From: Sedimenticola selenatireducens DSM 17993 | GTDB taxonomy: Bacteria > Pseudomonadota > Gammaproteobacteria > Chromatiales > Chromatiaceae | Assembly: GCF_000428045.1 (NCBI RefSeq) | Contig: NZ_ATZE01000015.1 | Span: 92,860 to 156,859 of the forward strand | Direction: 5' to 3' | DNA: 64,000 nucleotides | Shown: positions 39,096-48,163 of the stretch, in pieces | Layout of the letters: the number at the start of each line of letters is the position of its first letter | How positions within the stretch are numbered: position 1 is the first letter of the stretch | Program-made: the position numbers and the translations under genes | Notes under the pieces: model-generated | The model's input: the letters and a program-made list of their open reading frames with translations, nothing else | What the model was told of the DNA's origin: nothing | Databases searched by the model: none

Positions 39096-39725
39096 TACTA
39101 TTTTTCCTCTCTCCATTTCGGGCTGGATGCCCGATTATTGTGCACGTACATAAGGTGCTGAATGGCCCCAGTGCGTTTTCGCGATATTGGCTGAGTGCCG
39201 GGGTAACGCCGCCGAATTCGATTAAGTACAACCCATCATCTTCAACTGGCGAAACAGTGCAATGAACAGCCAAATGATTAATGAACAAGATGGCTCTCCA
39301 GTTCTTTTCTTATGTTTGCTTAAGCAGTTAAAGCGCGCTGCCTTCTGCCGAAACAATATCGGCGCAGGCAATCGCCCGCCGACTAGAGGAGCATTGAGCA
39401 AGTTTCATGCCGACATAAACAGACTGGAGAATCAAGGACCTAAGATGAGCCACTGAGGAGCTGTGTTACCAAAGCACACAGGCATCGGTAACATCTTGTG
39501 TGTAGATTCGTAACGACTAAACACAAAAAGCTGAGCAAGATCACACGAACAGGCCGACTTATGTCACAGAGTTGGAGCAAGAAGCAGCCGCGCATCGCAT
39601 GTGAAACAGCAATCCGGGGCAAACGATCAAACTTTATAGTTGACCTGGCGAACGGCCAATACTGCTGGTGCCCGGTCCGTCCGAGACAGGTGCATAAACC
39701 CCGCCACCCATACGGTCAGCATCTG
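39096..39725. other. 630-base intergenic region upstream of the liv cluster
   Basis: Expected to contain the liv promoter. No credible gene: plus-strand ORFs here lack ribosome sites and one runs into the next gene antisense. A short inverted repeat (TGTTACC at 39464-39470, GGTAACA at 39487-39493) is present; it may be an operator or chance. Confidence 0.4.
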
Positions 39726-40214
39726 TCACCAGGGCATAAAACTGTTCATGAAGGTCATCGGGCGGGAGACACTGTGATTTAACCGGGACATATCCTGCCG
39801 CATGATATAAGTGGAGAGGGTCATCGACTGTATGGAGCGATCCATTGATCCGATAGTTTCCAGCATCGGCTCAAGCGTGCTGACCTTATCGTTTATTTCG
39901 GACATATATCCAGACATGGTTCGAATATTGGCTGTCATATTGCCCATGTTATCCGACACTGACTGCATATTGCTGGCTAACACCGTCATATTGGAATCAA
40001 CACTAACAGCCAGGTAGTGAACATCCTTGGCCAGACTATAGACCAGAAAAAAACCGTAGGCAGCGAGAATGATAAAAGCGAACAGGGACGGGTAGACAAT
40101 CAACTCCCAGCGTCGGGCGCTGGTTTCAAACGCTTCCGAAAGGCGGTCCATCGAGTACGCCTGTCCCTGTTCCGGAACCTGCCCCTGATCCACATGTTCT
40201 TTTTCCTGGACCAT
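39726..40214 (-). CDS. single-pass membrane protein with coiled coil
   Basis: 162 residues: a polar N-terminus (about 35 residues), one membrane helix (about 39-60, LIVYPSLFAFIILAAYGFFLV) and a helical region of about 100 residues with heptad-like spacing and many Met, Ser and Asn (VDSNMTVLASNMQSVSDNMG), suggesting a coiled coil. Repeated NM pairs are striking. I do not recognise a named family. It is the last gene of the eight-gene run with the RND pump; the 166-base AT-rich gap before it may contain an internal promoter. Confidence 0.65.
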   Translation of the reverse strand: MVQEKEHVDQGQVPEQGQAYSMDRLSEAFETSARRWELIVYPSLFAFIILAAYGFFLVYSLAKDVHYLAVSVDSNMTVLASNMQSVSDNMGNMTANIRTMSGYMSEINDKVSTLEPMLETIGSMDRSIQSMTLSTYIMRQDMSRLNHSVSRPMTFMNSFMPW

Positions 40215-40380
40215 CTATTCCACCCTCAAGGCCGCGTCCATATATATGTAATTAATTTATTTCTAATATTTGCAATCTCTAATATATGTTATCACAGAAC
40301 GCTTTTAGGGATAGCCGTTTTTTACTTATAAAGATTATACGGCGATTTATACTAATTGAATTCTTAACGGGAAAACTCGA
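40215..40380. other. AT-rich gap with possible internal promoter
   Basis: Much more AT-rich than its neighbours (TATATATGTAATTAATTTAT, TCTAATATATG). On the minus strand TTGCAA and several TAATAT/TATATT-like boxes occur, so a separate promoter for the coiled-coil gene is possible. Confidence 0.35.
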
Positions 40381-40959
40381 TCAGAAATCCCCAATCGAAC
40401 CGCGCCGCATGATCTCGAGAATAACCTTTTTCACATGCACCGCCTCCTCTTTAAGCGCGGGAGGCAACGGCTCACCGCCATGGATCATAAGATCCATATT
40501 CAGGGCATACAGCCAAAGCTGCCCCTGCTTGTCCTCAACCATGGTAATTCGGCATGGCAGATAGGCGGAAAATGCGTCGCTGTAGTCAAGCATCCGTGCG
40601 GCGGTAAGGGAGTTACAGAACATATAGATTTTAACAAAACGATACGACTCACCACTTTTCGCTTCGACATCCTTATACAATGGAAGCTCTCCAACATTGG
40701 AGATATTGAGTTCATTGGCGACCGTCTTCATTGATTGCTCAACATCCTCCGGTGTCAGCCCTTCCTCTACCGGCACTTTCCAGACCGTGGCCTCGGCGGC
40801 ATTTCGCGTCTTAACTATATTCTCGATCAGTTCCTGGTATACCTGCACGGCACCAGGATCAAACCCATCCAATACAACCCGGGTTTGCACCACGGCCACG
40901 CCGGCGGCAATCACCGCGAGAAGACCGATCAAAGCGAACACATTCCTGATTACACGCAT
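40381..40959 (-). CDS. membrane-anchored DUF302 protein
   Basis: 192 residues with an N-terminal membrane anchor (about 7-27, FALIGLLAVIAAGVAVV). The outer part contains a DUF302-like segment (RFVKIYMFCNSLTAARMLDYSDAFS in part, then YLPCRITMVEDKQGQLWLYA), including the conserved pattern in which a Cys and Pro precede a strand and the phrase LWLYALNMDLMIHGG. DUF302 proteins are widespread in sulfur-oxidising proteobacteria; the fold is known but the role is not. It is encoded 78 bases after parA in the run with the RND pump. Confidence 0.8.
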   Translation of the reverse strand: MRVIRNVFALIGLLAVIAAGVAVVQTRVVLDGFDPGAVQVYQELIENIVKTRNAAEATVWKVPVEEGLTPEDVEQSMKTVANELNISNVGELPLYKDVEAKSGESYRFVKIYMFCNSLTAARMLDYSDAFSAYLPCRITMVEDKQGQLWLYALNMDLMIHGGEPLPPALKEEAVHVKKVILEIMRRGSIGDF

Positions 40960-41037
40960 AAGTTACCCCTCGCCCCTACCAATGCCAACCCTGTTCTTAA
41001 CCGCTGACTTCCTGGCGGCATGCTCAGCCCACACTAG

Positions 41038-41670
41038 CTATTTCACCACCCCTGGATAAAGTTTGGCACAGAGAGCATTCAACTCTTTGCTACCTTTACC
41101 CCGCGGATTTAACTCAAATACCGCAAGCCCTTCACTGAATGAGCGGCGGAAAATGGTCCTTTGCGACAACCGCGGCTTGATAAATTTCATACCAGGTAGC
41201 GATACCAGCGCCGCGGCGGCTTCATCGGTTTCGCGCACGGCATGGTGAGTATCGCCACGATTGATAAAACCGATAATCTCCGGGGCATTCCCTTCAGTGG
41301 TGGAATTTACAAACTGTATGAAGCGCTGCGTTGACCAGATGTCCGCCTGGGAAGGCGGAACAGGTACCAGTATGCGATCAGCCAGCCGGATGGCACGCTT
41401 CATCATCTCGATATCCGCAGTACCGATATCGATCAACACCTCATCAGCACCATTCAGTTTGTCATCATCCAGCTGTTTTTTCCCTTTCACGGAGATGCGT
41501 GGTCGATAACCCTCCTCATCCCGAACTTCCGCAACATCTCTTAAAGTAGCCTGGGGATCAAGATCGATAACCTGTACATCCGCCTCCGCCATTGCCAGCC
41601 AGACGGCAAGATTGAATGTTACCGTGCTTTTCCCTGAACCACCCTTCAGACTACCCACGACAGTGATCAT
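41038..41670 (-). CDS. orphan ParA/MinD-family ATPase
   Basis: 210 residues with the deviant Walker A KGGSGKST at residues 9-16, switch region VIDLDPQATL near residue 40 and DEVLIDIGTAD as Walker B-like. The protein is short and lacks the N-terminal DNA-binding extension of plasmid ParA, resembling cargo-positioning ParA proteins (ParC, PpfA, McdA type) that move on the nucleoid. No parB or centromere-like repeats are present. It sits among envelope genes of an RND pump cluster, so a role in positioning a membrane complex is possible, as inference. Confidence 0.85.
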   Translation of the reverse strand: MITVVGSLKGGSGKSTVTFNLAVWLAMAEADVQVIDLDPQATLRDVAEVRDEEGYRPRISVKGKKQLDDDKLNGADEVLIDIGTADIEMMKRAIRLADRILVPVPPSQADIWSTQRFIQFVNSTTEGNAPEIIGFINRGDTHHAVRETDEAAAALVSLPGMKFIKPRLSQRTIFRRSFSEGLAVFELNPRGKGSKELNALCAKLYPGVVK

Positions 41671-41726
41671 GCCTACGCCCTTGCTCTAAATCAGATATCG
41701 AGAACCCATACAGCGCCCTTTCGAAA

Positions 41727-42641
41727 CTAGTACGCCGTCCGGGAAAACTGTTTCGCTGTGTTATGCCAGGCCAACACCTCTCCCTTGCGAATGGGCCTGT
41801 CCGGCATTTGCCAGGCCTGATAGGACCATACGGGCGTTCTGCCTAATCCGTGGTTAGGCGGACCCTGCCGAAAACGATAGTCCGGCGAATACCCCGGAGC
41901 GGCAGGATAACCATCCGGCGTAGGGTAGCCCTGATACGCCACTGACCTTGGCATGGGCCGGAAACGGAAATCCGGTTGCCCACCCGGCGACCTTGAATAA
42001 GGCTGATAACGGCCTGCAAATTGCCCTGGCACTGTGCGTGGCCCCGGCACCGGGTACCGGTTTGATTGTCGATAAGGATAGACCGTACCGGGCATCGGCA
42101 AAACGGCACGCCTGGGCGTTGCCCAGGACGGTTGGCGATAGTACACCGGAGCCATCGGCGGATAGGGCCGTTGTGCCCGAAATTGCACCGGGCGTGGATA
42201 CCCCCATGTATTAACCGGGGGACGGGAGGGATAACCGTAAGCCATTCGGGGCATTGGCTGAACGCCATAACCCCCCGTCGGTGGCGGATAACCGGCCCAG
42301 CGCGGCGGCGCTCCACGATAGCCATAAGGCGGGAATCGGGGAGGTGGCATAGGCGCAATGGGTCGATAACTGACTGGTATCGGCCAGTTGGCGGCATGGC
42401 GTCGTACCGGTGCATAGTGCGGCGGCACATTTACGGGATGGGGATACCGCGCCATTGGCCGAACCGGTTGAACCCTATACTGGGGTCTGAAACTGGCGAC
42501 CCCCCGTGACGGCGACGCCGGTACATAGCTGGGCAACATCTGCTGAGGCAGTCCCGCGGGGCCTGCAACTACGCCGCCCCCCATCGAGAGAAGCGCCAAA
42601 CCGAACACCGCTGACAATATCTTTCCGAATCTGATCTTCAT
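41727..42641 (-). CDS. secreted Pro/Arg/Tyr-rich protein
   Basis: 304 residues with a signal peptide (about 1-27, ending VVAG). The mature protein is low complexity, dominated by Pro, Arg, Tyr, Gly and Ala, with recurring YRP, YPxP and FRP patterns (RFRPMPRSVAYQGYP). It is predicted disordered and strongly basic. I know no family. Polyproline stretches suggest dependence on EF-P for synthesis. It lies between the DUF4412-like gene and parA, and shares the FRP-type motifs with the small secreted protein two genes upstream. Confidence 0.7.
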   Translation of the reverse strand: MKIRFGKILSAVFGLALLSMGGGVVAGPAGLPQQMLPSYVPASPSRGVASFRPQYRVQPVRPMARYPHPVNVPPHYAPVRRHAANWPIPVSYRPIAPMPPPRFPPYGYRGAPPRWAGYPPPTGGYGVQPMPRMAYGYPSRPPVNTWGYPRPVQFRAQRPYPPMAPVYYRQPSWATPRRAVLPMPGTVYPYRQSNRYPVPGPRTVPGQFAGRYQPYSRSPGGQPDFRFRPMPRSVAYQGYPTPDGYPAAPGYSPDYRFRQGPPNHGLGRTPVWSYQAWQMPDRPIRKGEVLAWHNTAKQFSRTAY

Positions 42642-42707
42642 TGTTTTACCCCATGATCATCTGATCATTCAGTATGCTCACCCGCAACAACCGACCTGCT
42701 ATCATTT

Positions 42708-43460
42708 TTAACGCTGCTGTTGAGGGACGATTTTCTTGAACTGTTCGGGCACCTGGAACAGGCCAGGGTCCTGGGGGGCGATTGTGATATTGCGCAGCTC
42801 ACGGATATAGCCCCCCGGGCTCTCCTCCTTGATGGCCAGATTGAGCTGCGGATCAAACCAGCGTGTCGAACGCTGAACCGGCTGATCGCCCTCGGTTATG
42901 GTCATTTCCCACTTCTCAACTGTCCGCCCGTGGAGCTGTTCCACCTCCAGCATACGCTGCTCCATTACAGGACCTCCCGCGATCTCCTGCCGCAACAGGA
43001 TTGAACGCTGTTTACCGATCCACTGCGTACTCTGCACAGCCCCCCCTGGTGAGGGCATCGTCACCTGCCATTTGGTGGCCATCCGACCCTGTATGCTCTC
43101 ATCACCCAGTTTCTTGCACTGTGACCCCGGCAGACCCTCACAGGGGCTACCCTTCTCAGCCATCGGCTGCGCGGTCTCCACGCGATATTCTATATAGCTG
43201 CGCTGCCGGGGATAGAGCACCCAGGTTACCTGATTTTCGGTATCTATAATATTTACAACCGGTTGGCCATTTTGCTGCGTTTCACTGCGCACCAGGCTTT
43301 TCCCGACAAAAATGTGGCCCACCCGCTGATTCTTCTGCGGATCAGTTTGAACGGTATCAGCGGAAAACTCTACTGCAGCCGGGGAAGCCGCTTCGCCATG
43401 ATGCATGCCCACAAACAGTAGCGAGAGACCAAACATCATAATTTGACCGCGTATTGACAT
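42708..43460 (-). CDS. periplasmic DUF4412/LolA-like protein
   Basis: 250 residues with a signal peptide (cleavage near HHGEA). The mature protein shows the beta-rich pattern of DUF4412 or LolA/LppX-like proteins: FSADTVQTDPQ at the start, IFVGKSLVRSE, NIIDTENQVTWVLYPRQRS and a C-terminal PGLFQVPEQFKKI ending. Two cysteines flank a short loop (PCEGLPGSQC). Proteins of this shape often bind lipids or act at the outer membrane. Its partner may be the RND pump encoded upstream; the substrate is unknown. Confidence 0.7.
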   Translation of the reverse strand: MSIRGQIMMFGLSLLFVGMHHGEAASPAAVEFSADTVQTDPQKNQRVGHIFVGKSLVRSETQQNGQPVVNIIDTENQVTWVLYPRQRSYIEYRVETAQPMAEKGSPCEGLPGSQCKKLGDESIQGRMATKWQVTMPSPGGAVQSTQWIGKQRSILLRQEIAGGPVMEQRMLEVEQLHGRTVEKWEMTITEGDQPVQRSTRWFDPQLNLAIKEESPGGYIRELRNITIAPQDPGLFQVPEQFKKIVPQQQR

Positions 43461-43608
43461 CTATACCTCCAAAGCGCCCAGGCAATTTCATCATCGGCGC
43501 AACTGCCTACCCCCACTATCTCCCGGCTGACCTGCAAATGTGCGGGTTTGTTATTTCTGTATCCAATGCTTCGCCAGGAAACCTTTAATACTCCCAATAC
43601 CGGTGCCC

Positions 43609-44064
43609 TTACGGACGAAAGCGATAACCTGGATTCGTCCATCCCGGCGGAGCTGCCTGGTCAACAGAAAAACCCGGCCCCGGTTGCGCGCTGTAAGGGG
43701 GGCGCTTCTCGTGCGCTGTCGACTTACGTTCCCGACGATCAGGTCTGAATCTCAGTTCCGGCTGCTGGTCCTGCCTCGGTGACATGATATAGCGCCCCTT
43801 TCCTGCTCCCACCTTCCCGCGATATGGATATCCCGGTTGCGCGAATGCAGGGACACCGGATATGGTCCTGGGCAAGTAATAACCGGTTTCACCAGAATAC
43901 CTGCCACCTTGCTTACCCGCGGATGGGTTTTCCGTTGTCCCCGTTAACGGACGAAACTTCCCGTAAAACTGCCCGAATCCTTCAGCCAATGCCATTTGTG
44001 GAAGCATCAGAGTACAAATGATGCCGGTGCTCAACATTCGCTTGAAAGTGTCCGACACACCCAT
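43609..44064 (-). CDS. small secreted basic protein
   Basis: 151 residues with a signal peptide (about 1-27, QMALA). The mature part is polar, Gly/Pro/Arg-rich and probably disordered, with RFRPDRRER in the middle and a C-terminal YRFRP. It shares this composition with the larger Pro-rich protein in the same run. A GTG start would overlap the RND stop codon (GAGTGATC); the ATG three codons later is preferred. Translational coupling to the RND gene is likely. Function unknown. Confidence 0.6.
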   Translation of the reverse strand: MGVSDTFKRMLSTGIICTLMLPQMALAEGFGQFYGKFRPLTGTTENPSAGKQGGRYSGETGYYLPRTISGVPAFAQPGYPYRGKVGAGKGRYIMSPRQDQQPELRFRPDRRERKSTAHEKRPPYSAQPGPGFSVDQAAPPGWTNPGYRFRP

Positions 44065-44069
44065 CTGGA

Positions 44070-47000
44070 TCACTCGATACCGCTCTCGTTATCAAGCTTC
44101 AGCCGAATCCCGCGCCGGCCACTTTTTCGACCGGAGTCAGGTTGCGAACCGGGATGATTGTCCCTTGCCGGAGCCGGCTTTTCGGTCGTCTCAACGGTAC
44201 TCCGGGCTGTCGGTTTGGTCGTGACCGCTTTTTTTACTACTTTTTTCTTTGCCACGCTCTTTTTCCTGGTCACAGCCTTTTTTACCGGCGCTCTCTTTTT
44301 CCTGGCTACCGTTTTCTTGGCGACGGGCTTGGCCACTCCCTGCCCATCATGAGGCAACTCCTCCTGAACGCTTTTTACTCCCCCGGTATCCGGTGCTTCG
44401 GTTTTAACTGCCAGTTGATCAGCTTCATCCGGCATCTGTTGACGCCGGGAAACAACGGAAGATTCATCAGCACTCCCATGACGTGAGTCTTCAGGGACGA
44501 TCGGTGACACCTGGGTCGCGGTAGCGCCTTCAGCCACGGACTGCTCCCCGGAGATGGACTCCTCCGTCTCCTTGGCTGATATGCCGGCAGCAGCAGGTGA
44601 TGGAGCTGTTTTCTGTCGGGGCATCAACTGTCCCAGAAGGAGAAAAATTCCACGGACCGCATAAAAAAGCATCAGCATCAGAGTGGCGATCTTGCCCCAC
44701 AGCAGCAACAGAAACGACTGCCGAGGAACAGCTGGCTTTACATCCGCTACCGGAGGTTCAGCGTCTTCCGGCAGCGGTGGATTACCATCGTCATAACCGG
44801 CGGCCGCCACCTCGCAAAGTGATGCACTGGCCTTCATACAACCGAGTGGAATCACTATCAAGGTCAACAGGGTGGAGACCATGACGCCTGAGGCCAGTGA
44901 GATGGCCATGCCCTGAAATATGGGGTCGGTGAAGATCACGCTGGAGCCGCACACCAGGGCCAGCGCGGTGATCATGATAGGCCGGGTACGGGTGGTACAG
45001 GCGCGCACTACCGCCTGCTCCACCGGCACACCGCGCTGGATTTCATGAATGGAAAAATCCACCAGCAGGATCGAGTTACGCACGATGATACCGGCCAGGG
45101 CGATCCAGCCGATCATGGAGGTGGCGGTAAATTCCGCCCCCATGATGGCGTGCATTGGAATGATGCCGAGAAGAGTCAGCGGAATCGGTGCCATGATCAG
45201 GGCCGGGATGCGGAAATTACCGAATTCCCACACCACCAGGATATAGATCAGCACCAGCGCCACCATGAACGCCGCCCCCATGTCGCGGAAAGTCTCAAAG
45301 GTAACCGTCCACTCACCGGTCCACTCGATACTGGAGCTGCTGTCATCCCCGGGCGGCTTGAACCAGAAGGTGTCGACTTTTACGCCATCCGGGGCAACAT
45401 AATTAGCCTCCAGCAGGTCCTGCACCTGAAACATGCCGTACACCGGTGCCGCAAGTTCACCGCCCACATCGGCCACCACGTATTCAACCGGACGCAGATC
45501 CTTGTGATAGATAATCGGCTCTTCCTGCATCATCTCAAAGGCACCCAACTCACGCAGTGGCAGGGTGACGCCACTGGTGGACTGGATCGGCAGGTCACCC
45601 AGACGATTGATCTGGGAGCGCTCGGCCAGCGGCACCTGAATCAGGATATTAATCGGCTCATGCCCCGCCTTCTGTTTCACATCGCCCAACCGCATCCCAC
45701 CGAGCGCCATGGAGAGATTGCGGTTGATGGTATCCACCGAGACACCGCGTCTTACCGCCTTCTCGGTGTCAACTTTAAACAGCCAGTACTCATAGCTGCC
45801 GCGCAGGTAGTTGTCCACGTCGACCAGGCTCTCCGCCTGTTCAAAGATACCGGTCAGATCCTCCGCCAGCTGCCGCCGTACCTCCGGTGTCGGTCCATGC
45901 ACCTCGGCCACTACCGACTGCAACACCGGCGGGCCGGGTGGCATCTCCACCACGGCAAACTTGGCCCCCGACTCCTGGGTAATCTCTCCGACCAGTTCCC
46001 GTGCCGCAACCGCCAGTTCATGACTGCTGCGCTCCCGTTTGCTCTTGTGCAGCAACTGCACCTGTACTTCCGCCTGCCACGGATCCTGGCGCAGGTAGTA
46101 GTGTCGCACCATGCCATTGAAATCGAACGGCCGTGCCGTGCCGACATATACCTGCAGGGCCGTCACTTCAGGCATCTGGCGCAGGCGCTCGGCAATTTGG
46201 TGGGCCAGGTTGGCGGTGACCGGCAAGGCTGTGCCCTCCGGCATGTCCAACACCACCGAGAACTCAGGTTTGTTATCCAGGGGCAGCATCTTCACTGCCA
46301 CCCACTTGGTATAGAACATGGAGCAGGCAAAGAAAAACGAACCCCACAGCACCACCCGAAAGATGATGCGCTTGTTGCGTGAACGAATCAGCGGGGTGAG
46401 GATTTTTTCGTAAAAGCGCGCCAGACGCTCCGTCCCCACCTTCTCCCGCTCTTCAGCCACTTCCAGATAGGTCATGCTGGGCCGCAGCCAGCGGGAAATA
46501 GCCAGCCAGGGAGTAAACACAAAAGCGGCAAACAGGGAGATCAGCATGGCGGCCGAACCGAGGGCCGGAATTGGCTCCATGTAGGGTCCCATCATGCCGG
46601 TCACAAAACCCATTGGCAGCAGTGCCGCGATCACGGTGAAGGTTGCCAGTATGGTGGGATTGCCCACTTCCCGTACCGCGTCCACGGCGGTATAGGCGTC
46701 GGTCGAACCGGTTTCGAGCCAGCGCCGATAGATATTCTCCACCACCACGATCGCGTCATCCACCAGGATACCAATGGAGAAGATCAGGGCGAACAGGCTG
46801 ACCCGGTCGATGGTGTAACCGGTCACCCAGGCGTAGAAGATGGTCATCAACAGCACCACCGGGATCACCAGCACCACCACGATGGCCGGACGCAGGGCAC
46901 GGAACGCAAACAGCACCAGCAGGAACACAAAACCGGTGGCGACGAACAGCTTGAAGATCAGTTCATTGACCTTGTCCTCTGCCGTCTCACCGTAGTTGCG

Positions 47001-48089
47001 CGTAACACTGACACCAACGTTGGATGGAATGCGCAGCCCCTTCAGATGCTCCACCCGATCGAGAATGGCGCTGGCCACTGTAACCCCGTTAACGCCCGGC
47101 TTTTTTGCCACCGCGATGGTGACGGCGGGGATGCCGCTGGCCGGCTGTTCATGGTCACCGGCCGGGCCTGTATAGTAGGCCACCAGCTGTTTGGCATCCT
47201 CTGGCCCCTGCACCACGCGAGCCACATCATGTACATAGACGGGGACGTCGTTGTGGGTGCCGATCACCAGTCGGCTGATATCGTCGGTGGTCTTGAGGAA
47301 GGCGCCGGTCATCACCGTGAAACGGGTGTTGCCGGACTCCACCCCACCCGCCTGCTGTTCGCTGTTGGAGGTCTGGATGCGGTTGGCCACCTGGTCCAGG
47401 CTAATGCCATAGCCGGAGAGTCGCTCCGGCGACACTTCGATGGTGACCTGCTCGGCACGCCCGCCCACGACGAAACCGTTACCGGTATCCGGGATCTCCT
47501 TGATGCTTTGCAACACATCATGGGCCAGCATGCGCAGCTGGCCGTCATCCACATCCGGGATACCGTTTTTGTCCAGGTCTTTGGACCAGAGGGTGATATT
47601 CACCACTGGCACATCGTCAATACCCTTTGCCTTGACCAAAGGTGGCGACACGCCGGGCGGGATCTTGTCCATGTTCGAGTCGAGCTTGTCGTTCACTTTG
47701 ACCAGTGACGGACCCATCTGCTCGCCCACATCAAATTCGATGGTAACCATACCCATGCCCCGTTGCGAGGCGGAGTAGACATGCTTGACGCCATCGATCT
47801 CGCTCATGATCCGCTCCAGCGGCTCGATGGCGAGATTGGAAACCTGGTCAGCGGAGGCGCCGGTATACTGGACAAAAATATCCACCATCGGCACCGAGAT
47901 CTGCGGATCCTCCTGCCGGGGCGTCATCATCAGGCCCAGCAGACCCATCAGCATCATGGAGATAAAGAACAGCGGTGAGAGCGGTGAGTTGATGAAGAAT
48001 CTCGCGGTACGCCCGGCAAGCCCCAATTGCTCATCGGTCAGTTGCGCGTTGTTCAGCTCATCTTTATTTGCATCTTCCTGATTCATCAT
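44070..48089 (-). CDS. RND efflux permease with extra membrane segment and lysine-rich tail
   Basis: Proton-driven inner-membrane pump of the AcrB/HAE-like RND class. The core of about 1085 residues has the expected 12 membrane helices and two large periplasmic loops; landmarks include PRQEDPQISVPMVDIFVQYTGA, GILVDDAIVVVENIYR (TM4) and IVRNSILLVDFSIHE (TM10-11). The remaining ~256 residues are atypical: a further hydrophobic segment (SFLLLLWGKIATLMLMLFYA), a disordered acidic stretch, then a histone-H1-like run rich in KK and AKK (AKKTVARKKRAPVKKAVTRK). The adaptor gene lies upstream. The start has GTG two codons earlier. Substrate unknown; no outer-membrane channel gene is present. Confidence 0.9.
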   Translation of the reverse strand: MMNQEDANKDELNNAQLTDEQLGLAGRTARFFINSPLSPLFFISMMLMGLLGLMMTPRQEDPQISVPMVDIFVQYTGASADQVSNLAIEPLERIMSEIDGVKHVYSASQRGMGMVTIEFDVGEQMGPSLVKVNDKLDSNMDKIPPGVSPPLVKAKGIDDVPVVNITLWSKDLDKNGIPDVDDGQLRMLAHDVLQSIKEIPDTGNGFVVGGRAEQVTIEVSPERLSGYGISLDQVANRIQTSNSEQQAGGVESGNTRFTVMTGAFLKTTDDISRLVIGTHNDVPVYVHDVARVVQGPEDAKQLVAYYTGPAGDHEQPASGIPAVTIAVAKKPGVNGVTVASAILDRVEHLKGLRIPSNVGVSVTRNYGETAEDKVNELIFKLFVATGFVFLLVLFAFRALRPAIVVVLVIPVVLLMTIFYAWVTGYTIDRVSLFALIFSIGILVDDAIVVVENIYRRWLETGSTDAYTAVDAVREVGNPTILATFTVIAALLPMGFVTGMMGPYMEPIPALGSAAMLISLFAAFVFTPWLAISRWLRPSMTYLEVAEEREKVGTERLARFYEKILTPLIRSRNKRIIFRVVLWGSFFFACSMFYTKWVAVKMLPLDNKPEFSVVLDMPEGTALPVTANLAHQIAERLRQMPEVTALQVYVGTARPFDFNGMVRHYYLRQDPWQAEVQVQLLHKSKRERSSHELAVAARELVGEITQESGAKFAVVEMPPGPPVLQSVVAEVHGPTPEVRRQLAEDLTGIFEQAESLVDVDNYLRGSYEYWLFKVDTEKAVRRGVSVDTINRNLSMALGGMRLGDVKQKAGHEPINILIQVPLAERSQINRLGDLPIQSTSGVTLPLRELGAFEMMQEEPIIYHKDLRPVEYVVADVGGELAAPVYGMFQVQDLLEANYVAPDGVKVDTFWFKPPGDDSSSSIEWTGEWTVTFETFRDMGAAFMVALVLIYILVVWEFGNFRIPALIMAPIPLTLLGIIPMHAIMGAEFTATSMIGWIALAGIIVRNSILLVDFSIHEIQRGVPVEQAVVRACTTRTRPIMITALALVCGSSVIFTDPIFQGMAISLASGVMVSTLLTLIVIPLGCMKASASLCEVAAAGYDDGNPPLPEDAEPPVADVKPAVPRQSFLLLLWGKIATLMLMLFYAVRGIFLLLGQLMPRQKTAPSPAAAGISAKETEESISGEQSVAEGATATQVSPIVPEDSRHGSADESSVVSRRQQMPDEADQLAVKTEAPDTGGVKSVQEELPHDGQGVAKPVAKKTVARKKRAPVKKAVTRKKSVAKKKVVKKAVTTKPTARSTVETTEKPAPARDNHPGSQPDSGRKSGRRGIRLKLDNESGIE

Positions 48090-48163
48090 TTTCACACTTG
48101 GTAGCAGCTGTATGACAGGAGTGAGTATCGGTCACTGGAATAGCCGAAAGGCCAGGTGCGTGT

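Noticed and set aside
39498..39782. 94-codon plus-strand ORF upstream of the liv cluster
   Set aside because: It overlaps the end of the membrane coiled-coil gene antisense, begins at GTG without a ribosome site and has no features.
41038..41670. Chromosome or plasmid partition locus
   Set aside because: Only a ParA-like ATPase is present; there is no ParB gene and no repeated parS-like sites, and the neighbours are envelope genes.
45045..46382. 445-codon plus-strand ORF inside the RND gene
   Set aside because: Antisense shadow of the RND permease, whose motifs and length are certain; the shadow product is His/Arg-rich and unlike any family.
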